Shown here: positions 9,573 to 16,434 of the stretch, piece by piece
Numbering within the stretch: position 1 is the stretch's first letter
How the letters are laid out: each line of letters opens with the position of its first letter
NCBI GenBank assembly: GCA_012514785.1
Contig: JAAYZP010000256.1
Span: forward strand, 1-29,716
Direction of reading: 5' to 3'
Source: Propionibacterium sp.
GTDB taxonomy: Bacteria > Actinomycetota > Actinomycetes > Propionibacteriales > Propionibacteriaceae
DNA: 29,716 bases
Notes under the pieces: model-generated
What the model was told of the DNA's origin: nothing
What the model saw: the letters and a program-made list of their open reading frames with translations, nothing else
The model's database searches: none
Translations under genes and position numbers: made by a program

Positions 9573-9775
9573 GGTTGGCCCAGGCCCATGGCCTTCATGA
9601 CCATCGTGGCGACTCCGCCGAGCAGGACGATGACGCCACCCACGATGGTGACGATCCAGTTGGGCCCCATGAACACGCCGATGGTGATGATGATGAACCC
9701 GATGGCGGCGATCGCCGAGCCGGTCCAGGCTGCGGGGCTCCCGCCGTGGTGGTAGTACCTGGGGGTTGGCGCCAT
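9569..9775 (-). CDS. HGxxPAAW-family small membrane protein
   Basis: A 68-residue protein with HHGGSPAAWTGSAIA near the start, the signature of the actinobacterial HGxxPAAW family that sits just ahead of trpC. Two hydrophobic segments (about residues 17-36 and 41-60) predict an inner-membrane hairpin protein. Function is unknown; the constant link to trpC suggests a role tied to tryptophan synthesis, but this is inference. The ATG at 9775 has AGAAAGG at a good distance. It is the first gene of the trpC-trpB-trpA-sco1 block. Confidence 0.88.
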   Translation of the reverse strand: MAPTPRYYHHGGSPAAWTGSAIAAIGFIIITIGVFMGPNWIVTIVGGVIVLLGGVATMVMKAMGLGQP

Positions 9776-9805
9776 GGTGTTCTGCCTTTCTTCGAAGCTG
9801 AAGCG

Positions 9806-9821
9806 TTCGCGCGAAACCCTA
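9806..9821 (-). promoter_or_regulatory. candidate promoter and operator of the trpC block
   Basis: On the minus strand TAGGGT (9821-9816) is followed at once by the 10-bp palindrome TTCGCGCGAA (9815-9806), about 30-40 bases before the first ATG. The palindrome would overlap the transcription start. No good -35 was seen, and no Trp-rich leader peptide is present. Confidence 0.35.
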
Positions 9822-9849
9822 CCGTGAAACTTCGTCGGCGGGTACCTCC

Positions 9850-9865
9850 TAGGCTGGTAACCGTG
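9850..9865 (+). promoter_or_regulatory. leaderless promoter of mutY
   Basis: TAGGCT (9850-9855) lies 7 bases ahead of the GTG at 9863. The same hexamer and spacing occur before the gene at 28228. There is no convincing Shine-Dalgarno sequence, which supports a leaderless start at the GTG. Confidence 0.55.
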
Positions 9866-10720
9866 CCCGACCTCTATCCCCCGCTCGCCACGTGGTATGC
9901 CCACCACGCCCGCGACCTGCCCTGGCGTCGTCCGGGCTTCAGCGCCTGGGGCACGCTGCTCAGCGAGGTCATGCTGCAGCAGACGCAGGCGAGCCGGGTC
10001 GCCGCGGAGATCGACGGGTGGCTGGCCGCCTGGCCCACGCCCGCGGCGCTGGCGGCGGCGCCCACGGCCGAGGTGCTGCGCCGCTGGGGCAACCTCGGTT
10101 ACCCGCGACGCGCGATCCGGTTGCAGCAGACGGCACAGGTCATCGTCGAGGAGCACGGCGGCGAGGTGCCCGGCGACGTCGACGCCCTGCTGGCGCTGCC
10201 GGGGATCGGCGACTACACGGCCCGCGCCGTCGCCGTGTTCCACTTCGGCCTGCGCCACCCCGTCGTGGACACCAATGTGCGTCGCGTGATGGCGCGCCAC
10301 CTCCACGGGTTGGCGAACCAGCGGCACGCGCGGAGGCAGGACCTCGTCGACGCGGAGTCGCTGCTGCCCGACGACGCCCGGGAGGCGGGGCTCGTCAGCG
10401 CGGCGCTGATGGAGCTGGGGGCGTTGGTCTGCACGTCGAGGTCACCCGACTGCGACGCCTGCCCGCTGGCGACGTCGTGCGCCTGGCTCGCTGCGGGCAA
10501 GCCCGACAACGCGCCGCCACGGGCGAGGCAGGCGCGTTTCGAGGGCAGCGACCGGCAGGCCAGGGGCCGGATCCTGGAGACGCTCAGGCAGTCCGACGTC
10601 GTGCTGCTGGAGGATCTGAAGGTGGTGTGGGCGCCGGATGAGCAGCGGGAACGCGCCATCGAGGGGCTCGTTGCGGACGGGCTCGCCGTGCGGCGCGCCG
10701 GCTCCCTGTCGCTCCCCTGA
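9863..10720 (+). CDS. mutY: A/G-specific adenine DNA glycosylase
   Basis: Removes adenine mispaired with 8-oxoguanine. The 285-residue product has the catalytic Glu35 in LSEVMLQQTQ, a helix-hairpin-helix LPGIGDYTARAVAVF, catalytic Asp136 in VVDTNVRR, and the 4Fe-4S ligands C190-x6-C197-x2-C200-x5-C206 in perfect family spacing. The C-terminal NUDIX-like recognition domain of E. coli MutY is reduced, as in other short actinobacterial versions. The GTG start is set by family alignment and the hexamer 7 bases upstream. The gene interrupts the trp region on the opposite strand and ends 12 bases from a convergent gene. Confidence 0.93.
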   Translation: MPDLYPPLATWYAHHARDLPWRRPGFSAWGTLLSEVMLQQTQASRVAAEIDGWLAAWPTPAALAAAPTAEVLRRWGNLGYPRRAIRLQQTAQVIVEEHGGEVPGDVDALLALPGIGDYTARAVAVFHFGLRHPVVDTNVRRVMARHLHGLANQRHARRQDLVDAESLLPDDAREAGLVSAALMELGALVCTSRSPDCDACPLATSCAWLAAGKPDNAPPRARQARFEGSDRQARGRILETLRQSDVVLLEDLKVVWAPDEQRERAIEGLVADGLAVRRAGSLSLP

Positions 10721-10735
10721 CGATTCGTCGCGTCA
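10718..10735. repeat. short inverted repeat over two convergent stop codons
   Basis: TGACG (10718-10722) and CGTCA (10731-10735) are complementary with an 8-base loop. They contain the stop codons of mutY and of the convergent gene. No T-run is present, so terminator function is uncertain. Confidence 0.3.
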
Positions 10736-11836
10736 GTCGTTGTGCGGTGCTCGCAGGGTGCGGGCCAGGCACTGGTTGTGCAGCGACTCGCCGCTCAGCT
10801 CCGGGAACGACCACTCGCACCAGGACTCGACGCTCTCCTCGGAGTGAAATCCCGCGTCGGCTACCGTGAACCAGAGGTCGGCGCCGGTCTGCTTGCCCCA
10901 GTCGCTGCTGTGCAGCATGAACACGTGGGCGTCGGTGATCCTCCAGGCCAGGGACTCGTGCATGGCGACGATGTCCGGATAGTAGAAGGTGTTGGACCCG
11001 TTGGCGGCCACCTGGAGCGGGTCCTGGATGCCGTCGCGCTTGGCGGAGAGCACGGCCACCCAGCGTTCGTCGAGTGAGACGCTCCAGATCGCTTCCTGAC
11101 GCAACTGCTCCAGCGCGTCGCGGCCCTGGGTGCTCGTGGGCGCGTCCTCCGTGGAGGTGTCGATCTTCACCACCCCGTCGTCGACGACGAGGCGGAAGTG
11201 GACGCCGCTGGTCAGGCCGGAGACGCCACGCGAGTTGCGGGTGACGAGGTCGCAGATCGCCAGCTGTGTGCCGTCGTCGTATCGGCAATCGGAGACCTGC
11301 GCGGAGGCGAGCCCGCCCCACCAGTCGATGTAGGAGGCGTAATCCTCCTTGGCGCGGCGGGCGTCGGTGAGCAACTCCCAGCCGCGCGCCGGGTCGGCCA
11401 CCGCGGCCGTGAGGTACTGGTCCAGGCCGGCGAGCGCCACCTCGCGCGAGAGCGTCGTGGCGGTGACGGGTTGGTTCGGAGCGGCGGGCGAGCTGCTCGG
11501 CGCACTGCTCGCCGGAGTCGTCTCCGTCGGTTCGGGTACGGGCGCGGGCGGCTCGGATTCGTCGGGCATGTCGGTGGGCGGAGCGCTCTCGGCGGGCTCC
11601 GGCTCGTCGGCCGAGGGCTGCTCGCTGGGGCTCGCCGGGGGTGCGGGCGCCGCCTCCGACGACCCGCCGTCGCCACCGCTGAACAGGAGCCAGACGGTGA
11701 CACCGGCAAGGGCCACCACGAGTCCGGACAGCAGCCCGATGATCACGCCGACGGGACGCTTGCGCGGTGGCTCGGGCGTCGGCTCGCCGACGTACGGGTC
11801 GTACTGGTACGGATCCGGCAGTTGATCCACGCCCAT
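10733..11836 (-). CDS. membrane-anchored protein with extracellular NTF2-like domain, unknown function
   Basis: A 367-residue protein. The N-terminal ~30 residues are cytoplasmic and Pro/Tyr-rich; one membrane segment follows (VGVIIGLLSGLVVALAGVTV, about residues 29-50). A Ser/Pro/Glu-rich linker spans to about residue 130. The external domain has a segment (LDQYLTAAVADPARGWELLTDARR, then SYIDWWGGLASAQVSDCRY) resembling the NTF2-like extracellular domains of actinobacterial Ser/Thr kinases, with several cysteines that could pair. ATG 11836 was chosen because the longer frame has no plausible start and GGGGGG precedes it. It lies 63 bases after the Trp-operon membrane protein gene. Function is not recognised. 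Confidence 0.75.
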   Translation of the reverse strand: MGVDQLPDPYQYDPYVGEPTPEPPRKRPVGVIIGLLSGLVVALAGVTVWLLFSGGDGGSSEAAPAPPASPSEQPSADEPEPAESAPPTDMPDESEPPAPVPEPTETTPASSAPSSSPAAPNQPVTATTLSREVALAGLDQYLTAAVADPARGWELLTDARRAKEDYASYIDWWGGLASAQVSDCRYDDGTQLAICDLVTRNSRGVSGLTSGVHFRLVVDDGVVKIDTSTEDAPTSTQGRDALEQLRQEAIWSVSLDERWVAVLSAKRDGIQDPLQVAANGSNTFYYPDIVAMHESLAWRITDAHVFMLHSSDWGKQTGADLWFTVADAGFHSEESVESWCEWSFPELSGESLHNQCLARTLRAPHND

Positions 11837-11899
11837 CCTGTGCCCCCCACGTTCTGGTCGGAGTCCGCGCCGACTGCCAGTTACTGTAGTGCCCGGCAC

Positions 11900-12271
11900 T
11901 CAGATCGTGGGGTCCTCCCCCTGATCCAGCAGCTTCCAGGGATCCTCCGACGGCGGGCGCGCCTTCCGCCCGGCGGCCCACCCCGGCCCGAACATCGCCA
12001 TCAGCACTCCCCCGGCGAGGACCGGCACGAACGCCGTCGCGAGCCAGGCGGTCCCTAGGACGCTGAGCACGCCCCCGAGGACGCCCAGCAGCACGAGCAC
12101 CACGCCGAGCACCCGCAGCCCCACGCCGTGCAGCATCAGGGAGAGCGCCGTGCCGGCGAGGACGGCCCAGCCGAGCCCGGCCACCGCCGGCGCCTCGGCC
12201 ACCGTGCCGCCGATCCCCGCCGCCAATCCCCCGAGGGCGGCGAGCAGGGTGGTCGGCCACCGACCGGTCAT
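11900..12271 (-). CDS. Trp biosynthesis-associated membrane protein (TIGR02234 type)
   Basis: A 123-residue protein with about four hydrophobic segments (residues 8-25, 30-46, 52-70 and 74-95) and a charged C-terminal tail. Position straight after trpE and this profile match the Trp_oprn_chp family found next to trpE in actinobacteria (Rv1610 in Mycobacterium tuberculosis). Its activity is unknown. The ATG at 12271 overlaps the trpE stop in ATGA, which sets the start. Confidence 0.85.
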   Translation of the reverse strand: MTGRWPTTLLAALGGLAAGIGGTVAEAPAVAGLGWAVLAGTALSLMLHGVGLRVLGVVLVLLGVLGGVLSVLGTAWLATAFVPVLAGGVLMAMFGPGWAAGRKARPPSEDPWKLLDQGEDPTI

Positions 12272-13743
12272 CGCCAAGACTCGGCCTTCCCGATCGCGGC
12301 GATCACCGCACCGGCCTTGTCGGAGCACTCCGCGTCCTCCGTCGCGGGCACCGAGTCGGCGACGATGCCCGCGCCGGCCTGCACATGCGCGACCCCGTCC
12401 TTCATCACCGCGGTGCGGATCGCGATGGCGACGTCGGCGTTGCCGGCGAAGTCGAAGTAGCCGACGACGCCGCCGTAGACGCCGCGGCTGGAGAGCTCCA
12501 GCCGCTCGATGATCTCCATGGCGCGCACCTTCGGCGCACCGGAGAGCGTGCCGGCGGGGAAACAGGCGAGCACGGCGTCGACGGCGCTGCGGTCGTCTCG
12601 CAGCCGTCCGGTCACGGCGGCCTCGAGGTGCATGATGTGGGAGTACTTGTGCACGTTCAGGAACTCCTCGACGACGACGGTCCCGGGCTCGGCTATCCGG
12701 CCCAGGTCGTTACGTCCGAGGTCGACGAGCATGATGTGCTCGGCGCGCTCCTTCTCGTCGGCCAGGAGTTCTTCCGCGAGCGCGTTGTCCTCCTCGACGG
12801 TGGCTCCCCGCGGTCTGGAGCCCGCGATGGGGCGGGTGGTCACCTTGTCCCCCTGGACCGTGACGAGCGCCTCCGGCGAGGCGCCGACGATCGAGAACCC
12901 GTCGAGCGCGAGGTAATACATGTAGGGGCTGGGGTTGGTCACCCGCAGCGCGCGGTAGACGTCGAACGGCGAGGCCGAGGTGGCGACGTCGAAGCGTTGG
13001 CTGACGACGATCTGGAACGCCTCCCCCGCCCTGATCTCCTCCTGCGCCTCCCGCACCAGGCCCTCGAATTCCTCGGAGGTGCGCTGTCGTCGCACGTCCG
13101 GCAGGCGCTCCTCGCCGGGGCGGGCGGTGACGGGCTGGCGGGGCTCCGACAGTTTGGCCTCCATCTCCTCCAGGGCCCGCACGGCCGACTCGTAGGCGCG
13201 CTCGATGCGCTCGGTGGAGTTGTCCCAGTTGATGGCGTTGGCGATGAGCCAGATCTCGCCGAGCTTGTGGTCGAGCACGGCGATCTGGCTGGTGAGGAGG
13301 AACAGCAACTCGGGCAGGCCGAGGTCGTCGGCCGTGTCGGCCGGGAGGTGCTCGAGTCGGCGTACGACGTCGTAGCCGAGGAAGCCGTAGAGGCCGGCGT
13401 GGAACGACGGCAGGGCGGGGTCGGGTTCGCTGGCGAGCTCCGTCAGAGCCTCCCGGAGCATGTCGAGCGGGTCGCCGGAGCTCAGCACGTCGGCGAGCTC
13501 CCGGCCCTCCCAGCGTCCCTCGCCGCCCTTGGCCGTGAGCACGGCGTCGGAGCGGACGCCGATGATGGAGTACCGGCTCCACACACCGGCCTCGGCGGAT
13601 TCCAGCAGGAACGTGTTGTCGCGCCCCGCGCAGAGGATGTTGTAGATCCCGATCGGGGTGAGGTCGTCGGCGACGAGGCGGGTGTGGACGGGGATGACGC
13701 GACGTCGCTCGCCCAGCGCGGCGAACTCCTCGAAGCTGATCAC
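12268..13743 (-). CDS. trpE: anthranilate synthase component I
   Basis: Makes anthranilate from chorismate with ammonia from the glutamine subunit. The product has 491 residues, usual length. The N-terminal half carries the tryptophan feedback motif LLES (residues 46-49), so the enzyme should be inhibited by tryptophan. The C-terminal chorismate-binding half includes GRNDLGRIAEPGTV, HIMHLEAAVTG, PAGTLSGAPKVRAM and the final VQAGAGIVADSVP. The GTG start at 13743 overlaps the hisI stop in a GTGA. No trpG or trpD lies in the window. Confidence 0.96.
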   Translation of the reverse strand: MISFEEFAALGERRRVIPVHTRLVADDLTPIGIYNILCAGRDNTFLLESAEAGVWSRYSIIGVRSDAVLTAKGGEGRWEGRELADVLSSGDPLDMLREALTELASEPDPALPSFHAGLYGFLGYDVVRRLEHLPADTADDLGLPELLFLLTSQIAVLDHKLGEIWLIANAINWDNSTERIERAYESAVRALEEMEAKLSEPRQPVTARPGEERLPDVRRQRTSEEFEGLVREAQEEIRAGEAFQIVVSQRFDVATSASPFDVYRALRVTNPSPYMYYLALDGFSIVGASPEALVTVQGDKVTTRPIAGSRPRGATVEEDNALAEELLADEKERAEHIMLVDLGRNDLGRIAEPGTVVVEEFLNVHKYSHIMHLEAAVTGRLRDDRSAVDAVLACFPAGTLSGAPKVRAMEIIERLELSSRGVYGGVVGYFDFAGNADVAIAIRTAVMKDGVAHVQAGAGIVADSVPATEDAECSDKAGAVIAAIGKAESWR

Positions 13744-14051
13744 GCGATCTCCTCGAAGAAGCAGGTGCGGTTGCCGGTGTGGCAGGCGGCGCCGGTCTGG
13801 TTGACCTTGAGAAGGATCGTGTCACCGTCACAGTCGACGTGCAGGGAGACGACCTCCTGCGCGTGCCCCGACGTCTCTCCCTTGACCCACAGCTCGTCGC
13901 GGCTCCTGGACCAGTACGTGGCGCGCTTCGTATCGATGCTCAGGCGCAGCGCCTCGTCGTTCATCCAAGCCATCATGAGGACTTCGCCGGTGGTGGCTTC
14001 CTGCGCGATGACGGGCACGAGGCCTTGGTCGTTGTACTTGATCTGGGGCAT
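13740..14051 (-). CDS. hisI: phosphoribosyl-AMP cyclohydrolase
   Basis: Opens the adenine ring of phosphoribosyl-AMP in histidine synthesis. The product has 103 residues, the size of a stand-alone HisI without the HisE pyrophosphohydrolase domain. Metal ligands are visible: D73-C74-D75-x-D77 (HVDCDGD) and C90 and C97 (GAACHTGNRTC). It starts the hisI-trpE-membrane protein block; hisI and trpE are also near each other in Mycobacterium and Streptomyces. The start is ATG 14051, with TAAATT 6 bases upstream and no Shine-Dalgarno sequence. Confidence 0.95.
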   Translation of the reverse strand: MPQIKYNDQGLVPVIAQEATTGEVLMMAWMNDEALRLSIDTKRATYWSRSRDELWVKGETSGHAQEVVSLHVDCDGDTILLKVNQTGAACHTGNRTCFFEEIA

Positions 14052-14083
14052 GCGCCCAATTTAGCCCTAGCTAAGGTTGTGCC
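14052..14083. promoter_or_regulatory. divergent leaderless promoters of hisI and the TIGR03085 gene
   Basis: Only 32 bases separate the two start codons. On the minus strand TAAATT (14063-14058) lies 6 bases before hisI; on the plus strand TAAGGT (14072-14077) lies 6 bases before the ATG at 14084. Between them TTAGC and GCTAA form a small inverted repeat. The -35 elements would have to lie near or inside the opposite gene. Confidence 0.5.
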
Positions 14084-14683
14084 ATGAGTTTCGTCCGCCG
14101 CCAGCGCGCCCAGTTGATCGACCTGATGCGGGAGGTCGGCCCCTTCGCCGACACGAAGTGCGAGGGATGGCAGGTCCAAGACCTAGCCGCCCATCTGTGG
14201 ATCCGCGAGCACCGGCCCTCGGCGCTGCCCGGCATCGGGTTCGAGGCGTTCGCCGGGCGTACCGAGCGGATCCAGCAGGAGTCCCTGCACTCGAAGGGAT
14301 TCCTGGGGCTGCTCGAGGAGTTGCAGCGCCCGCCGTGGTACATGCGCCCCATGGATCGCCTCGCCGGGGGTGTGGAGTGGTATATCCACCACGAGGACGT
14401 CCGCCGCGCCCGCGGCGAGAAGGTGCGCCTGACCGCGCGCGAGGTGGACTCGCTGGAAAGCATCGCGCTGGTGATGGCGAAGAAGGCCCAGCGGGAGAGC
14501 GGGGCCCAGCTCGTCGTCACGCCGCGGCGCTCGAAGCCGCGGACGCTGGGCACCGGAGACCGCACGATCTTCGTCGAGGGCCCGGCCAACGAGCTGCTCC
14601 TGCACTTCACCGGCCGCGACTCCGACGTCACGGTCACCGGCGACGACGTCGAGGCCTACCGGGAGTCGCTGAAGGGGTTGTGA
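14084..14683 (+). CDS. TIGR03085-family DinB/MDMPI-like protein
   Basis: A 199-residue protein with the actinobacterial TIGR03085 layout: FVRRQRAQLIDLMREVGPFADT at the start, CEGWQVQDLAAHLWIREHRP, and EWYIHHEDVRRA around residue 100. The fold is related to mycothiol-dependent maleylpyruvate isomerase and DinB proteins. The conserved histidines (AHL, EHRP, HHED) look like a metal site. Substrate is unknown. The start is fixed by the family N-terminus and by the hexamer 6 bases ahead. Confidence 0.85.
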   Translation: MSFVRRQRAQLIDLMREVGPFADTKCEGWQVQDLAAHLWIREHRPSALPGIGFEAFAGRTERIQQESLHSKGFLGLLEELQRPPWYMRPMDRLAGGVEWYIHHEDVRRARGEKVRLTAREVDSLESIALVMAKKAQRESGAQLVVTPRRSKPRTLGTGDRTIFVEGPANELLLHFTGRDSDVTVTGDDVEAYRESLKGL

Positions 14684-14697
14684 GTCCCCGGCGCCAC

Positions 14698-14742
14698 TAG
14701 AAGCTCTTGAAACCACCGAAACGGTGGTTTCAAGAGCTTCTA
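14698..14742. terminator. 21-bp perfect hairpin after the TIGR03085 gene
   Basis: The arms at 14698-14718 and 14722-14742 are exactly complementary (core TTGAAACCACCG / CGGTGGTTTCAA) around an AAA loop. The hairpin begins 15 bases past the TIGR03085 stop. No T-run follows, but stem length and position suggest a factor-independent or bidirectional terminator. The inner part resembles the GTCGAAACCACC end of the nearby dispersed repeats. Confidence 0.6.
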
Positions 14743-14787
14743 AGCCATGTGGAGTCTCCGACGACAAGCCCCAGCGGGTGCTGAAGT

Positions 14788-14839
14788 TGGTTTCGACCTT
14801 CCCGGAGCTCCCTCGTCGCGCCGGGAGCTCAACCAGCAA
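14788..14839 (-). repeat. dispersed ~50-bp repeat, unit 1
   Basis: Read on the minus strand it runs from GCTGGTTGAGCTC through a GCGACGAGGGAGCTC core to GGTCGAAACCA. It is paired in inverted orientation with the unit at 14851-14900, giving a large imperfect palindrome. Confidence 0.7.
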
Positions 14840-14850
14840 GTCTCCTGGTT

Positions 14851-14900
14851 TGCTGGTTGAGCTCGCCCGCGACGGAGGAGCTGGCGATGGTCGAAACCAC
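14851..14900 (+). repeat. dispersed ~50-bp repeat, unit 2
   Basis: Starts GCTGGTTGAGCTC, has a GCGACGGAGGAGCT core and ends ATGGTCGAAACCAC. It is the inverted partner of the unit at 14788-14839 and similar to the units near 29.1 kb. Confidence 0.7.
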
Positions 14901-14904
14901 CCCA

Positions 14905-15522
14905 AACCGGCGCAGAAGACTCCCCAAGGAACGCCGAACGGCTCCGCTCCTCCCCGTCGGGGGCGACGGCTGCCCCCTGATCTCGGAGTTCTGCACCCAC
15001 GAACTCGCCGCACTCCTCGGCGTCTCCGTCCATTCCGCGACGAAGCACCCCCCACCACCGCCACGCCCTTCCCGCCGACGCGGCGCATGACCCGGCCCCG
15101 ACGCATCCGGCCGCCAGTCCGGTCTGCACCGGCGGGCTCAACCAGTTGGTGGCACTCGCTGGTTGAGCCTTGTGGTGCAGCCCGTGATCGACCTACCCCG
15201 CATGAAACCCGAGGAACGCTACCGCCCCACCCGCGCCCTCCGCGAAGCCGGGCAGTTCACCTGGCGCCACGCAGAAGCGTTCCCCTTCTCCTCCCGCCCC
15301 GCGGCGAGGATGGACATCGACCACATGCGCTCCTACCTCGGGCATGACCCCGGACACTTCACCCACCTCGGCAACCTCACCCCCCTCGGCCGCCGCGCAC
15401 ACCGCGCCAAGACCGCCGGCTACTGGCACGCCGAACCCGTCACACCCGGCACCATCCGATGGCGCAGCCCCCTCGGCTACCGCTACGAAGTCTCCACCAC
15501 CGGCACCCGACGCCTCGAGTAG
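14905..15522 (+). pseudogene. remnant of a DUF222/HNH endonuclease gene
   Basis: Two coding fragments in the same frame flank a broken stretch. The first (about 14905-15045) encodes GGDGCPLISEFCTHELAALL, like the N-terminal DUF222 domain. A stop follows at about 15088. The second (about 15166-15522) encodes VVQPVIDL and then a C-terminal HNH motif (MDIDH, GNLTPLGRRAHRAKT, GYRYEVSTTGTRRLE), as at the end of DUF222-HNH proteins. The middle of the expected ~450-residue protein is missing, and a palindrome (15124-15180) sits at the junction. The C-terminal piece (119 codons from TTG 15163) could be translated but has no obvious ribosome site. Such 13E12-type genes are multicopy in actinobacteria and often decay. 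Confidence 0.7.
15124..15180. repeat. palindrome related to the dispersed repeats
   Basis: GGCTCAACCAG (15135-15145) and CTGGTTGAGCC (15159-15169) are complementary with a 13-base loop. Outside them CTGCACC (15124-15130) and GGTGCAG (15174-15180) also pair. The inner arm equals the TGGTTGAGC end of the ~50-bp repeat units. It lies at the breakpoint in the HNH gene remnant. Confidence 0.6.
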
Positions 15523-15560
15523 CTGCAAGTCGAGTTCCAGCCCGCCCCGCTTCGCACCCA

Positions 15561-15580
15561 GTGCTGCGACGTCGCAGCAC
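15561..15580. repeat. 20-bp perfect palindrome between convergent genes
   Basis: GTGCTGCGACGTCGCAGCAC is fully self-complementary. It lies between the end of the HNH remnant (15522) and the end of the minus-strand gene at 15601. It may be a terminator stem without a T-run or a protein-binding site. Confidence 0.5.
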
Positions 15581-15600
15581 ACAGGGCATCTGCCCATGTC

Positions 15601-16353
15601 TCAGTCGGCGGGCGCGAGGAACTGCAACTGGCTGATGGTCACGATGTCCGTGTTGTTGGCATCGGGGTCCCCCGGCAGCGTGGAGTCCAGGATCTCCAAC
15701 TCGACGCTCTCGGCCCGCACCATGGGGAACGCGACCTCCTGCGCGGTCGCATCGTTGGGCGGCAGGCCCTGGTCGAACCACGAGCCGTCGGAGAAGTGCC
15801 AGCGGATCGACAGGATCCGGCGTTCGGCGATGAAGCGGTCCAGGTTGGCGTTGTCGCCACCCACGATCCGCATGCCCACCAGCTCCTGGCCTGGCGCGAA
15901 CGTGAACGTGACCCGCTCTCCCACGCCGTCGCCGGTGCAGCGCCACGAGCTGGACGTGTCCACGCCGAGCATCTGCAGCCCGCCGTCGTCCTCGCAGGTG
16001 GTGGTGCCCTCGACCGGCTCGACGGCGACAGTGGCGCCGTCGTAGATCCCCAGATCCTCCGTCGGCGACGGGGACGGCGAGCTCGTGGGCGTCACCGACT
16101 CCGTCGGAGCCGGCGACGGTCTGGCCACCTGCTCCGGCTGTCCCAGCAACATGCGCCCCACGAAGAACCCGATCACCAGCGCCACCAGCACGACCACGAG
16201 GGCCATGCGCGTCGGCATCAGCACCAGCTTCGCGGGCAGCACGGAGTCGGTGGGTTCCCGGGCGGGCGTCTCGACGACGTCGTCCGACTCCTCGGCAACC
16301 GGCGGCTGCTCGGGTCGGCGACGAAAGAACTCGTCGGGAAGCTTCGATACCAC
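15601..16353 (-). CDS. membrane-anchored protein with discoidin-like (NADase-type glycan-binding) domain
   Basis: About 250 residues. A cytoplasmic N-terminus rich in Pro, Glu and Arg precedes a membrane segment (MALVVVLVALVIGFFVGRML) near residue 60. A Ser/Pro/Thr-rich linker follows, then an external domain of about 140 residues. That domain (SSSWRCTGDGVGERVTFTF, VGMRIVGGDNANLDRF, RRILSIRWHFSDG, then an ISQLQF strand) resembles the discoidin-like NADase-type glycan-binding domain of actinobacterial surface proteins. I prefer the GTG at 16353 because TAGGAT lies 7 bases upstream; an ATG at 16362 in frame is the alternative. Ligand and role are unknown. It is divergent from mshD. Confidence 0.72.
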   Translation of the reverse strand: MVSKLPDEFFRRRPEQPPVAEESDDVVETPAREPTDSVLPAKLVLMPTRMALVVVLVALVIGFFVGRMLLGQPEQVARPSPAPTESVTPTSSPSPSPTEDLGIYDGATVAVEPVEGTTTCEDDGGLQMLGVDTSSSWRCTGDGVGERVTFTFAPGQELVGMRIVGGDNANLDRFIAERRILSIRWHFSDGSWFDQGLPPNDATAQEVAFPMVRAESVELEILDSTLPGDPDANNTDIVTISQLQFLAPAD

Positions 16354-16400
16354 GCCCCCCATCCTAAGCCTGAGCCCTACGATCGGCGGACCACTAGGAT
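16354..16400. promoter_or_regulatory. divergent promoters between the discoidin-like gene and mshD
   Basis: On the minus strand TAGGAT (16366-16361) stands 7 bases before GTG 16353. On the plus strand TAGGAT (16395-16400) stands 34 bases before the mshD ATG, which has its own AAGGA at 16422-16426. The -35 elements are not clear. Confidence 0.45.
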
Positions 16401-16434
16401 GGTGATTCCTCTCCGACAGATAAGGACCCCCTCG

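Noticed and set aside
14857..15090. A separate 77-codon gene on the plus strand
   Set aside because: Its start lies in a dispersed repeat and only the middle resembles DUF222. It is better read as part of the decayed HNH gene.
15163..15522. An intact small HNH endonuclease or homing element
   Set aside because: It holds only the C-terminal end of the larger family, begins with TTG in a repeat arm and has no ribosome site.
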